A stretch of 64,000 nt of DNA from a bacterium (GTDB taxonomy: Bacteria > Sysuimicrobiota > Sysuimicrobiia > Sysuimicrobiales > Segetimicrobiaceae): contig DATGFS010000038.1 of NCBI GenBank assembly GCA_035308905.1, positions 1-64,000 of the forward strand. Reading direction: 5' to 3'. The position numbers and the translations under genes were made by a program. Every line of letters starts with the position of its first letter. Position 1 is the first letter of the stretch. Below the pieces are notes generated by a model. It ran no database searches, was not told the origin of the DNA, and saw only the letters and a list, made by a program, of their open reading frames with translations. Shown piece by piece: positions 57,291-64,000 of this stretch.

Positions 57291-57812
57291 CTATCGCTCG
57301 AGCGGCGTCCGGACGAACGCGAGGAACGAATAATCCAGATTCTCCGCGCGGACGCCGCATTGGCGCAGCATCGCCATCACCTGCGCGCGGTGGTGCACCT
57401 CGTGCAGCACCATATGCAGCGCGATCTGTCCGGCCGTCGTGCGGGCGCGCATCGGCGGCCCCACGCGCGAGATGAACTCGACCGGGCGCGCGGGATCGCC
57501 GAGCGTTCTGATCGCCGCGGCGGTCCGGACGGTCTGCGCGTCCCACGCGCGCACGAACGGCTCGAGTTCGGGGAGCCGCTCCGGGGTAAACGGACTGTCG
57601 GTGAGCGGAAAGTCGCGCCCGGCCAGCCGCTCCACGTACGCCCACTCCGCGGCCGCCACGTGGAGCAGCGTCGCCCGGATCGAGCCGGGGCCGAATGGGA
57701 AGAACTGCGCGTACGCGCCGGGCCGCTCGGCCTCGAGGTTTCGCACCCATCCCAGCAGACGCCCGCGGGCGGCGGCAAGATACTCGAACACCCGCGGCAT
57801 GTCGAGCTCCAT
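57291..57812 (-). CDS. DinB family protein
   Basis: 173 residues, a four-helix bundle. The metal-binding histidines lie in ATLLHVAAAEWAYVERL (first His) and LHMVLHEVHHRAQVMAML (two His), the DinB/YfiT pattern. Likely a thiol- or metal-dependent transferase of the bacillithiol/mycothiol-related superfamily; substrate unknown. GGGAG lies about 8 bases before the ATG at 57812; an ATG at 57818 is too near. It follows RidA in reverse order 34 bases upstream, so both may be co-transcribed. Confidence 0.85.
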   Translation of the reverse strand: MELDMPRVFEYLAAARGRLLGWVRNLEAERPGAYAQFFPFGPGSIRATLLHVAAAEWAYVERLAGRDFPLTDSPFTPERLPELEPFVRAWDAQTVRTAAAIRTLGDPARPVEFISRVGPPMRARTTAGQIALHMVLHEVHHRAQVMAMLRQCGVRAENLDYSFLAFVRTPLER

Positions 57813-58016
57813 CGGCATCGCTCCCGGCAGTGATTTCTTCGATCATGCCACGCGCGGCCGGCGAACGCCACCCGGGCATGCGCGAGCGCGCCGGTCCGAG
57901 GCGGAGTAAACGGAGGAGCGGTTCCGCCCCTCCCCGAAGGCGAATATTCGGGCGCCGTCCGGCCGCCGCGCCTCGACACAGCACTCGCCGGACCCGCCGA
58001 GGAGGTCGTCCACGCG

Positions 58017-59132
58017 ATGGACCCGCGCCATATCGAACTGCTGATCCCCGGCCCGATCCCGGTCTCGGACCAGGTCCTGGAAGTCATGGGGCACCAGGTC
58101 GAGCAGCACTACGGTCCCGACTGGATGCCGCAGTACGAGCGGTTCGTCGCGCGGCTGCGCCGGGTGTTCGTGACCGCGGGGTCGGTCTATCCGATCCCCG
58201 CCTCCGGGAGCGGCGGCATCGACGCCGTCGTCGGCAGCCTCGCCGGTGCGGACGGCCGGATCGGCGTCGTCGCCAACGGCTTCTTCGGCAACCGCGTCGT
58301 CGAGATCGCCCGGTCCTACTCCAAGAACGTCGAGGTGCTCGAGGTGGCGTGGGACCGGCCGGCCGATCCCGACGACGTCCGCAAGTGGGTGCGGACGCAC
58401 AAGCTGCCGCTGATCGCCGTCGTGCACAGCGACACGTCGACCGGCGTGCTCAACCCGGTGCGCGAGATCGCCGCGGCCGTCCGGCCCGAGGGCGCCGCCG
58501 TCGCGGTGGACGCCGTGTCGTCGCTCGGCGGCGCGCCGGTCGAAACCGACGCCTGGGGACTCGCCGCGGTGTCCACCGCGTCGCAGAAGTGCCTCGAGAC
58601 CCCGCCGGGGCTCGCGCCGGTCGCGATCACCAAGGCCGGCTGGGAGGTCATCGACCGGCAGCCGGCCTCACACGGCTGGTACCTGAACCTCCGCACGTGG
58701 CGCCGCTTCGAGCGCGAGTGGGGCGCGCACCATCCGTATCCTGTGACCATCCCGAGCAACCTGATCCTGGCGCTCGACCGGGCGCTGCAGCTCATTCTGG
58801 ACGAAGGGCTCGAGAAACGGTTCGAGCGGCACCGCCGCGCCCAGGCGGCGCTCCGCGAGGGCCTCGAGCGCATCGGCTTCCGGCTGTTCGTCGACGCGCG
58901 GTGGGCCTCGCCGACGGTGACCGTCGCCTATCCGCCCGAGGGGGTCGACGCGACCGCGCTGATCCGCAACATGCACACGCGCGGCTTCGCGATCTCCGGC
59001 GGCCTGGAACAGCTCGCCGGGAAGGTCATCCGGATCGGGCACCTCGGCACGCAGGCGCATCCTGAATTGATGCGCCGCGCGGTGGACGCGCTGGAGGCGT
59101 CCCTGCGGGAAGGGGCGGCCGCGAAGCGCTAG
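58017..59132 (+). CDS. Class V aminotransferase (alanine-glyoxylate/serine-pyruvate or aminoethylphosphonate type)
   Basis: 371 residues, PLP fold-type I. It opens HIELLIPGPIPVSDQVLEVMGHQVEQHYGPDW, the PGP motif of this group. The PLP lysine is in STASQKCLETPPGLA (SQK). PIPASGSGGIDAVVGSL binds phosphate and VDAVSSLGGAPVE carries the Asp. The group includes alanine-glyoxylate, serine-pyruvate and 2-aminoethylphosphonate transaminases; the sequence favours the first two, and no phosphonatase is adjacent. GGAGGTCG lies 9-12 bases before the ATG at 58017. The 204-base gap to the DinB gene shows nothing else recognisable. Confidence 0.88.
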   Translation: MDPRHIELLIPGPIPVSDQVLEVMGHQVEQHYGPDWMPQYERFVARLRRVFVTAGSVYPIPASGSGGIDAVVGSLAGADGRIGVVANGFFGNRVVEIARSYSKNVEVLEVAWDRPADPDDVRKWVRTHKLPLIAVVHSDTSTGVLNPVREIAAAVRPEGAAVAVDAVSSLGGAPVETDAWGLAAVSTASQKCLETPPGLAPVAITKAGWEVIDRQPASHGWYLNLRTWRRFEREWGAHHPYPVTIPSNLILALDRALQLILDEGLEKRFERHRRAQAALREGLERIGFRLFVDARWASPTVTVAYPPEGVDATALIRNMHTRGFAISGGLEQLAGKVIRIGHLGTQAHPELMRRAVDALEASLREGAAAKR

Positions 59133-59154
59133 ACCGCCCGGGGGTGCCTAGCCC

Positions 59155-60033
59155 TCAGCTCGACGTGTCGCGCCGCGTCCAGGGCGCGAGACGGTGCTCG
59201 GACCACTTCACCAGCTCGGTCACGGCGACGCCGAACAGCGAGACGAAGATCGCGAGCGCCAGCACCTTGGCGGTCGCCAGCCGGTTGCCGAAGTTCACCA
59301 CCATGTAGCCCAGGCCCACGATCGCCAGGAACATCTCCGCGGTGATCATGCCGACGATCGCGTGCCCCAGCGCGAGGCGGATGCCCGCGACGATGAACGG
59401 GATCGAGCCGGGCAGGTACACGTCCCGGAACATCTCGAGCGGTCCGGCGAGAAACGCCCGCGCCGTCTCCGTGAACTCGTCGCGCATCGACCGCACGCCG
59501 GCGAACGTGTTGACGACCAGCGGGAAGTACGAGACGACGAAGATGTAGGCGATGCGCGCCTCGGTGCCGACCCCGAACCAGATGATGAACAGCGGGATCA
59601 GCATGATCTTGGGCGTGACGTACAGCGCGTCGAGGAACGGACCGATCGCGCGCTCGACCGGGCGCGACACCCCGGCGAGAAAGCCGAGCACGATGCCGGT
59701 CGGGATGGCCAGGCCCAGCCCGATCAGCAGCGACTGGATGCTCGTCGCGAACGCGCGCGCGAGGTTGTCGCGCGCGAAGAGGTCCCACAGCGCGCCGAAG
59801 GTCGCGGCCGGTCCGGGCAGCAGGATCGGCGGGTAGAAGCGCGACAGGATCTGCCAGACCGCGAGGAACACGAGGAGCGAGCCGGCGGTGGGCAGCCACG
59901 CCGCCGCGGGAATCAGCGGGCGGCCCCCCGGCCGGCGGATGCCCGACGCCCAGCGCGGACGGGCGGCTTCAATTTCATGGTGGCCGGCCGCTGGCCGGCC
60001 GGAAGCCGGCACCGCGCCGGGCTGGTCGCTCAC
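59155..60033 (-). CDS. ABC transporter permease, SsuC/TauC/nitrate type
   Basis: 292 residues with six helices. PTGIVLGFLAGVSRPVERAIGPFLDALYVTPKIMLIPLFIIWFGVGTEARIA and ETARAFLAGPLEMFRDVYLPGSIPFIVAGIRLALGHAIVGMITAEMFLA are diagnostic of the taurine/alkanesulfonate/nitrate family. The GTG at 60033 overlaps the ATPase stop as GTGA. The first 45 residues are polar. Confidence 0.9.
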   Translation of the reverse strand: MSDQPGAVPASGRPAAGHHEIEAARPRWASGIRRPGGRPLIPAAAWLPTAGSLLVFLAVWQILSRFYPPILLPGPAATFGALWDLFARDNLARAFATSIQSLLIGLGLAIPTGIVLGFLAGVSRPVERAIGPFLDALYVTPKIMLIPLFIIWFGVGTEARIAYIFVVSYFPLVVNTFAGVRSMRDEFTETARAFLAGPLEMFRDVYLPGSIPFIVAGIRLALGHAIVGMITAEMFLAIVGLGYMVVNFGNRLATAKVLALAIFVSLFGVAVTELVKWSEHRLAPWTRRDTSS

Positions 60034-60833
60034 GCCTCCGCCCCCATCACCAGCGCCTTGATCTCCGCGCGCAGCCGCGTGAACTCCGGCACCGCGTAGA
60101 TGTCGTGCGCCCAGCGCGGCTGCGGGAAGCGCGGCTCGATCTCGAGGGTCACCCGCCCGGGGCGCGGCGAGAACACCAGCACCCGGTCGCACAGGTACAG
60201 GGCCTCGTCGATGTTGTGCGTCACGAGCACCATCATTTTCGCCGCCTGCGACTGGATCTTCAACAGCTCCTCGCGCAGCCGCTCGGCGGTCTGGTAGTCG
60301 AGCGCCCCGAACGGCTCGTCCAGCAGGAGCAGCGCGGGGTCGATCGCGAGCGCGCGGGCCAGGCCGACCCGCTGCTGCATCCCGCCCGACAGCTGATGCG
60401 GGAAATAGCGCTCGAAGCCCGCGAGGCCGACCATCGCGACCAACCGCGCCGCCCGCTCCCGTCGCTCGGGGGCCGGCACGCGCTGCATCTGCAGACCGAA
60501 CTCCACGTTGCCGAGCACCGTGCGCCACGGGAACAGGTTGAACAACTGGAAGACGATGGCGATGTCCGGCCGCGGACGCGTGACCGCGGAGCCGTTGAGC
60601 GTGGCCGCGCCGGCGTCCGCGGTCTCGAGCCCGGCGAGAATCTTGAGGAGCGTCGTCTTGCCGCAGCCGCTCGGGCCGATGATGCCGACGATCTGCTCGG
60701 GCTGAACCGCGAAGCTGATCTCGTGCAGCACGCGCAGGTCCCGGCGGCCGGTTTCGCCGCCGTTCCGGCCGGCGCCGGCCGCGGGGGATCCGCGGAACGC
60801 CTTCGAAACCCGATCGACGCGCAGTCCGGGCAC
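60030..60833 (-). CDS. ABC transporter ATPase, SsuB/TauB/nitrate type
   Basis: 267 residues. Walker A GPSGCGKTT, IVFQLFNLFPWRTVLGNVEF, signature LSGGMQQRVGLARAL, Walker B LLLLDEPFGALDYQT and THNIDEALYLCDRVLVF. The last two are typical of the nitrate/sulfonate family. It starts at a GTG at 60833, 12 bases after the SBP stop. A 20-residue Gly/Ala insert before the first strand pair is unusual. Confidence 0.92.
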   Translation of the reverse strand: MPGLRVDRVSKAFRGSPAAGAGRNGGETGRRDLRVLHEISFAVQPEQIVGIIGPSGCGKTTLLKILAGLETADAGAATLNGSAVTRPRPDIAIVFQLFNLFPWRTVLGNVEFGLQMQRVPAPERRERAARLVAMVGLAGFERYFPHQLSGGMQQRVGLARALAIDPALLLLDEPFGALDYQTAERLREELLKIQSQAAKMMVLVTHNIDEALYLCDRVLVFSPRPGRVTLEIEPRFPQPRWAHDIYAVPEFTRLRAEIKALVMGAEA

Positions 60834-60845
60834 GGCGCGGACGGA

Positions 60846-61868
60846 CTACCGCCGTCCGATCTTCGCGAGCACGGCGTCCTGGATCTGGAACACCGCCACG
60901 TCGCCCGGCGCCGGGATCCGCGAGAGGTCGCCCGTCAGCCTGGCGATCTCGAACGTGGAGTTGAGCGCCGCGGGCGTAAGCCCGCCGTTGACCGGGAAGA
61001 TGTCGTCCTGGATGTAGCGGTCGTACGCCCACTCGACCACATCGCGCGGCAGCGGCTCCATGCCCGGCCACCGGGCGCGAAGGGCCTCGTCGATGAACGC
61101 GATCCTGTTGTGCGCCCACCGGTTGGCCTCGATCTGCGCCTGCACCGCGGCCAGCACGGCCTCGCGGTGCGTGTCGATGTACGGCTGACTCGCCATCCAC
61201 ACGGCGATGAGGAAGCCCGGCACCGCCTTGGCCACGGAGATGTTTTCGAGGACGTGGAAGCCGCCTTTCTTGATCAGTTCGTAGGCGTAATCGTAGCCGA
61301 GCCACGCGGCGTCGGCCCGCCCCGACTCCAGCGCCGCGGCGCGCGCGCCGGTCGCCCCGACGCGCGCCATCGTGACGCGGAGGCGTTCCGGGGTGAGGTT
61401 GCGGGTCTCCAACAGCCGGCGGAAGAGAATGTCCGTCGGGGAGCCCGGAGACGAGATGGCGACCGTCCGGCCGGACAGGTCGTTGATCGTCGCGATGCCC
61501 TGCCGGGCGACGAGGACCCAGTCCAGCGTGGCCCAGGCGACGGTGATCATGCGAACCGGCGCGCCCTGCTCGTTGGCGTGGGCCGCCGCCACGGGCGTCG
61601 CGATCGCGAAGTCGAGCGCGCGCCCGGCCATCGCCTGAATGATCGCGCCGTCGGACTGGAAATGCTGCCACTCGACCCGGTACCCGCGCCGGCTCAACAG
61701 GTCGCCGGCCATGAACTCCGGCAGGCTGGCGAGGCGCGGCGAAATCGCGCCGACGCGCAGGACGGCGGGCGCGGCCGCGGACACGCCGGGGCCGCGCGGA
61801 ACGAGCAGCGCCGTCAGCACGAGCGCGGCAGCGGCGGCGGCAATGGAGCGGCTCCGACCGAGCGACAT
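60846..61868 (-). CDS. ABC transporter substrate-binding protein, SsuA/NMT1 type
   Basis: 340 residues. A signal peptide (MSLGRSRSIAAAAAALVLTALLV then cleavage near VSAAA) is followed by a two-lobed SsuA/TauA/NMT1-like fold with LRVGAISPRLASLPEFMAGDLL, FAIATPVAAAHA and TVAISSPGSPTDILFRRLLE. Sulfonates, nitrate, taurine, aliphatic phosphonates and pyrimidines are all ligands in this family. GGGAGGGAAGCG precedes the ATG at 61868. SBP, ATPase and permease form one operon in the order SBP-B-C. Confidence 0.88.
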   Translation of the reverse strand: MSLGRSRSIAAAAAALVLTALLVPRGPGVSAAAPAVLRVGAISPRLASLPEFMAGDLLSRRGYRVEWQHFQSDGAIIQAMAGRALDFAIATPVAAAHANEQGAPVRMITVAWATLDWVLVARQGIATINDLSGRTVAISSPGSPTDILFRRLLETRNLTPERLRVTMARVGATGARAAALESGRADAAWLGYDYAYELIKKGGFHVLENISVAKAVPGFLIAVWMASQPYIDTHREAVLAAVQAQIEANRWAHNRIAFIDEALRARWPGMEPLPRDVVEWAYDRYIQDDIFPVNGGLTPAALNSTFEIARLTGDLSRIPAPGDVAVFQIQDAVLAKIGRR

Positions 61869-61959
61869 TCGCTTCCCTCCCGCAACGACCGCGCGAACGG
61901 CCACGCTGCGGTGGCCGACCCGCGGAACCCTATTTCGAGATACGCCCCGATCTCCTGCC

Positions 61960-63447
61960 CTACGGCCGGCGGAACACCTCCGGGGCCGGCGAGAATGCGA
62001 CCTCGTCGTCCAGGGGGAACATCGGCCGCCGGCAGATCCGGTGTCCGAGCGATCGGAGGTTCGCGCTCGTCGCGCCGGGCGCGTCGATGTTGAAGTCCTT
62101 CTCCGCCCATTCGTCGAACATGTGCGGCTCGCAGTGCGGCGACTTGACGACGACCAGGCTGTAGGCGCGGGGATCGCGGCCGTGCGCGAGAAACATCGCG
62201 CGGTCGAAGAGGCTGACGGACCGCGTCATCACCACGATCGTGATCGCGCCGGCGAGGAGCACCGCGGTCGGCCCCGCGTTCAGCTCGCCGCCGCTCGTCT
62301 CCAGGACCGCGCGGCCGGACGAGAGCATGTCGACCGTCGCCGCGACCTCGACCGGCGTGAAGCGCTTGTCGAGGACGCCGCCGAGCCGCACGCGGACGGT
62401 GCGCCCGACGCCGGCGCGGTGCGCTTCGGCGGCCGCGGCCGGATCGACGATCGGCACGAGCGCCGGCCGGTCGTACCCGCTCTTCAACAGCGCGGCCAGG
62501 ATCGCGTTGCTGTCGCCGGTCGCTCCCGACGAGGTCGCGTCGGCCGCGTCGGTAAAGATGACGGGACCCCGCATCTGCCCGGCCTGGGCGATGGCCCGGT
62601 CGAGCGCGATGAGCTTGCCCTGCATCCGGAACCGGTTGGGCCAGAACTCGCCGGCGAGGCGGGTCGCCTCGCCGGCCGCGAGCTCCGCGTCGCCGTCGGT
62701 GACGACGACCGCCTGGCTGCACAGCTCCGGCACGTCGGTGAAGGGGTTGCCGATCATCATCGCGGCCGCGAGGGCCCGGCCTTCCCGTTCGAGCCGCTGC
62801 GCTTCCCGGATCACGTCGCCGTAACAGCCCGACTTGGTGATCAGTTCGTCGCCCCGGACGAGCGCGGGCACCGTGACGCGGGCGATGACCGGCCGCGCGC
62901 GCTCGTCGAGAACGCGCAGCAGCAGCCGCGCGGCGCGGGCGCCGGTATCGGCGAAGTCGACGTGCGGGTAGGTGTGGTACACGGCGAGCCCGTCGATCTG
63001 CCGCAGCATCCGCGCGGTGAGGATGCCGTGGAGGTCGAGCGAGACGACGATCGGGATCTCCGGTCCGACGATGCCGCGCACCCGCTCGAGCAGGAACCCT
63101 TCCGGATCGAGCTCGCCGTCGGCGCCCATCGCGCCGTGCATCGAGACGTAGACCGCGTCCGCGCCCTTCGCGCGGGCGGCGGCCTCGGTCAGGAACTCGG
63201 TGGACAGCCGCTCCCACCCCGCGCGCGAGAGAAGGCCGGCGCTGCCGGCGCGGGCGCTGTAGGCCGGCACGACCTCGAGGTCGGGCCGTTCGGCGAAAAC
63301 CGCGAGCGCGCCGCCGACGGCGCTGTTGCGGCCGCGCTGGGCGAACAGCTCCTCTCCGCGCCGGACGGCGAAGTTGTCATACTCGCTCGGCAGCGGGTTG
63401 AAGGACGAGATCTCCTGCATGCACTCCGCGACGAGAATCCGCGGCAT
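61960..63447 (-). CDS. M81 family metallopeptidase (MlrC/microcystinase C-like)
   Basis: 495 residues. The zinc-site region has RILVAECMQEISSFNPLPS near the start, SMHGAMGADGELDPEG, and VSLDLHGILTARM, all M81 hallmarks, and a C-terminal MlrC domain. In cyanotoxin degraders MlrC opens linear peptides; most family members sit in amino-acid or peptide gene clusters and have unknown substrates. It lies 91 bases upstream of the SBP gene on the same strand. It starts at an ATG at 63447. Confidence 0.9.
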   Translation of the reverse strand: MPRILVAECMQEISSFNPLPSEYDNFAVRRGEELFAQRGRNSAVGGALAVFAERPDLEVVPAYSARAGSAGLLSRAGWERLSTEFLTEAAARAKGADAVYVSMHGAMGADGELDPEGFLLERVRGIVGPEIPIVVSLDLHGILTARMLRQIDGLAVYHTYPHVDFADTGARAARLLLRVLDERARPVIARVTVPALVRGDELITKSGCYGDVIREAQRLEREGRALAAAMMIGNPFTDVPELCSQAVVVTDGDAELAAGEATRLAGEFWPNRFRMQGKLIALDRAIAQAGQMRGPVIFTDAADATSSGATGDSNAILAALLKSGYDRPALVPIVDPAAAAEAHRAGVGRTVRVRLGGVLDKRFTPVEVAATVDMLSSGRAVLETSGGELNAGPTAVLLAGAITIVVMTRSVSLFDRAMFLAHGRDPRAYSLVVVKSPHCEPHMFDEWAEKDFNIDAPGATSANLRSLGHRICRRPMFPLDDEVAFSPAPEVFRRP

Positions 63448-63492
63448 CGGCGTGGCACCTCGCTCGGCGCCGGGCGTCCCCGGCGGTGCGCC

Positions 63493-64000
63493 TTACTTGA
63501 TGTGGTGCGGGTCCACGGCGTCCCGCAGGCCGTCGCCCACGTAGTTGATGGCGATCACCGTCAGGAAGATCATGAGCCCCGGATAGACGGCCGTCCACGG
63601 GGCGCTCGTCATCTGGTCCTGCGCGGCGTTCAGCATGTTGCCCCAGGTCGGCGTCGGCGGCTGGACCCCGAACCCGAGAAAGCTCAGCCCGGACTCCGTG
63701 ATGATGGAGCTCGCCACCCGCAGCGTCGCCGCGACGATGATCGGGCCGAGGCTGTTCGGCAGGACGTGGCGCGCGATGATCCGGCCGTTGCGGACTCCGA
63801 GTCCCCGCGCTGCTTCCACGAAGGTCGCCTCGCGCAGCGACAAAAACGTGGCGCGCACGAGCCGCGCCACCGGCATCCACGACGTCACGGCGATGACGAG
63901 CACGATCGGCAGCACGCTGCCCGCGCTGCCGCGCAGCAGCGGCAGCGCCAGGTTGCGCAGCACCAGCGCGAGCACGATCAGCACGAACAGCTGCGGGAAC
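63493..64000 (-). CDS. Dipeptide/oligopeptide ABC permease, DppC type (5' end beyond the window)
   Basis: The C-terminal 169 residues of a DppC-like permease. The EAA loop (REATFVEAARGLGVRNGRIIARHVLPNSLGPIIV) and the closing LSFLGFGVQPPTPTWGNMLNAA and INYVGDGLRDAVDPHH are clear. The frame stays open to the right edge, so the N-terminal helices and start lie outside. It is a second, distinct DppC besides the one at 2567. It ends 45 bases before the M81 gene begins. Confidence 0.9.
   Translation of the reverse strand, partial: FPQLFVLIVLALVLRNLALPLLRGSAGSVLPIVLVIAVTSWMPVARLVRATFLSLREATFVEAARGLGVRNGRIIARHVLPNSLGPIIVAATLRVASSIITESGLSFLGFGVQPPTPTWGNMLNAAQDQMTSAPWTAVYPGLMIFLTVIAINYVGDGLRDAVDPHHIK

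Noticed and set aside
1-64000. CRISPR arrays, transposases, prophage genes, tRNA or rRNA
   Set aside because: I saw no repeat-spacer pattern, no transposase, integrase or phage protein, and no cloverleaf in the short gaps. GC use is uniform, so there is no clear sign of recent transfer.

Overview
The window is about 70% GC, densely coded on both strands, and has no gene-free stretch longer than about 210 bases. I saw no rRNA, tRNA, CRISPR array, transposase or integrase. The gene mix fits a free-living soil or sediment heterotroph: many amino-acid, peptide and sulfonate-type ABC importers, several PLP aminotransferases, an amidase, M20 and M81 hydrolases, and a three-domain LigD. The Pho-box-like repeats are of the TTAAnn-N5-TTAAnn type best known from Gram-positive PhoP. 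Together with the GC content this would suit a high-GC Terrabacteria-side lineage (for example Chloroflexota-, Armatimonadota- or CSP1-3-like), but the sequence does not fix the taxon.

Layout. 0.1-9.8 kb: class III aminotransferase diverging from a Gfo/Idh/MocA oxidoreductase, a Dpp/Opp-type peptide importer (permeases plus a Tat-exported binding protein), an FGGY kinase with a small membrane protein, and an amidase with a small AtzG-like partner. 9.8-11.7 kb: membrane J-domain protein, 46-residue exported peptide, NAD-dependent epimerase. 11.7-18.2 kb: acyl-CoA synthetase, 2-oxoacid dehydrogenase E2/E1beta/E1alpha with a stand-alone Lrp/AsnC ligand domain, then an M20 peptidase. 18.2-29.4 kb: a phosphate block with phoU-pstB-pstA-pstC-pstS, a divergent arsenic pair (a frameshifted aquaporin and arsC), phoR-phoB, a degenerate RNase H-like gene, a DUF47/PhoU-like gene and glpD. 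29.5-32.5 kb: a class III PLP enzyme resembling (R)-1-hydroxy-2-aminoethylphosphonate ammonia-lyase, a peroxiredoxin and a DMT permease. 32.5-43.9 kb: livFGMHK importer, class III aminotransferase, phosphonoacetate hydrolase (phnA), an atypical cysteine-synthase-like enzyme, and divergently a glutamine-synthetase-family enzyme, an SDR and an ArsN1/phosphinothricin-type N-acetyltransferase. 43.9-54.7 kb: ParB-like protein, beta-propeller, YihY/BrkB protein, ilvE, ligD with a DUF72 gene, an ABC-2 exporter and an EamA permease. 54.7-57.8 kb: arsM-arsR facing another ArsR-type regulator, RidA, DinB. 58-64 kb: class V aminotransferase, an SsuABC/TauABC-like importer, an M81 peptidase, and a truncated peptide-permease gene at the right edge.

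Central theme: phosphorus acquisition and its toxic mimic arsenic. The Pst importer and PhoRB system flank the aquaporin and arsenate reductase, and 11-bp-periodic repeats lie at pstS, next to phoB, and upstream of the aminotransferase beside phnA. Phosphonate-type enzymes, an ArsM/ArsR locus and an ArsN1-like acetyltransferase lie within about 35 kb. I propose a coordinated phosphate/phosphonate-scavenging and arsenic-protection region; the enzymes are well supported by motifs, the shared regulation is inference.

Most junctions inside operons are 4-bp ATGA or GTGA overlaps, which I used to fix many start codons.
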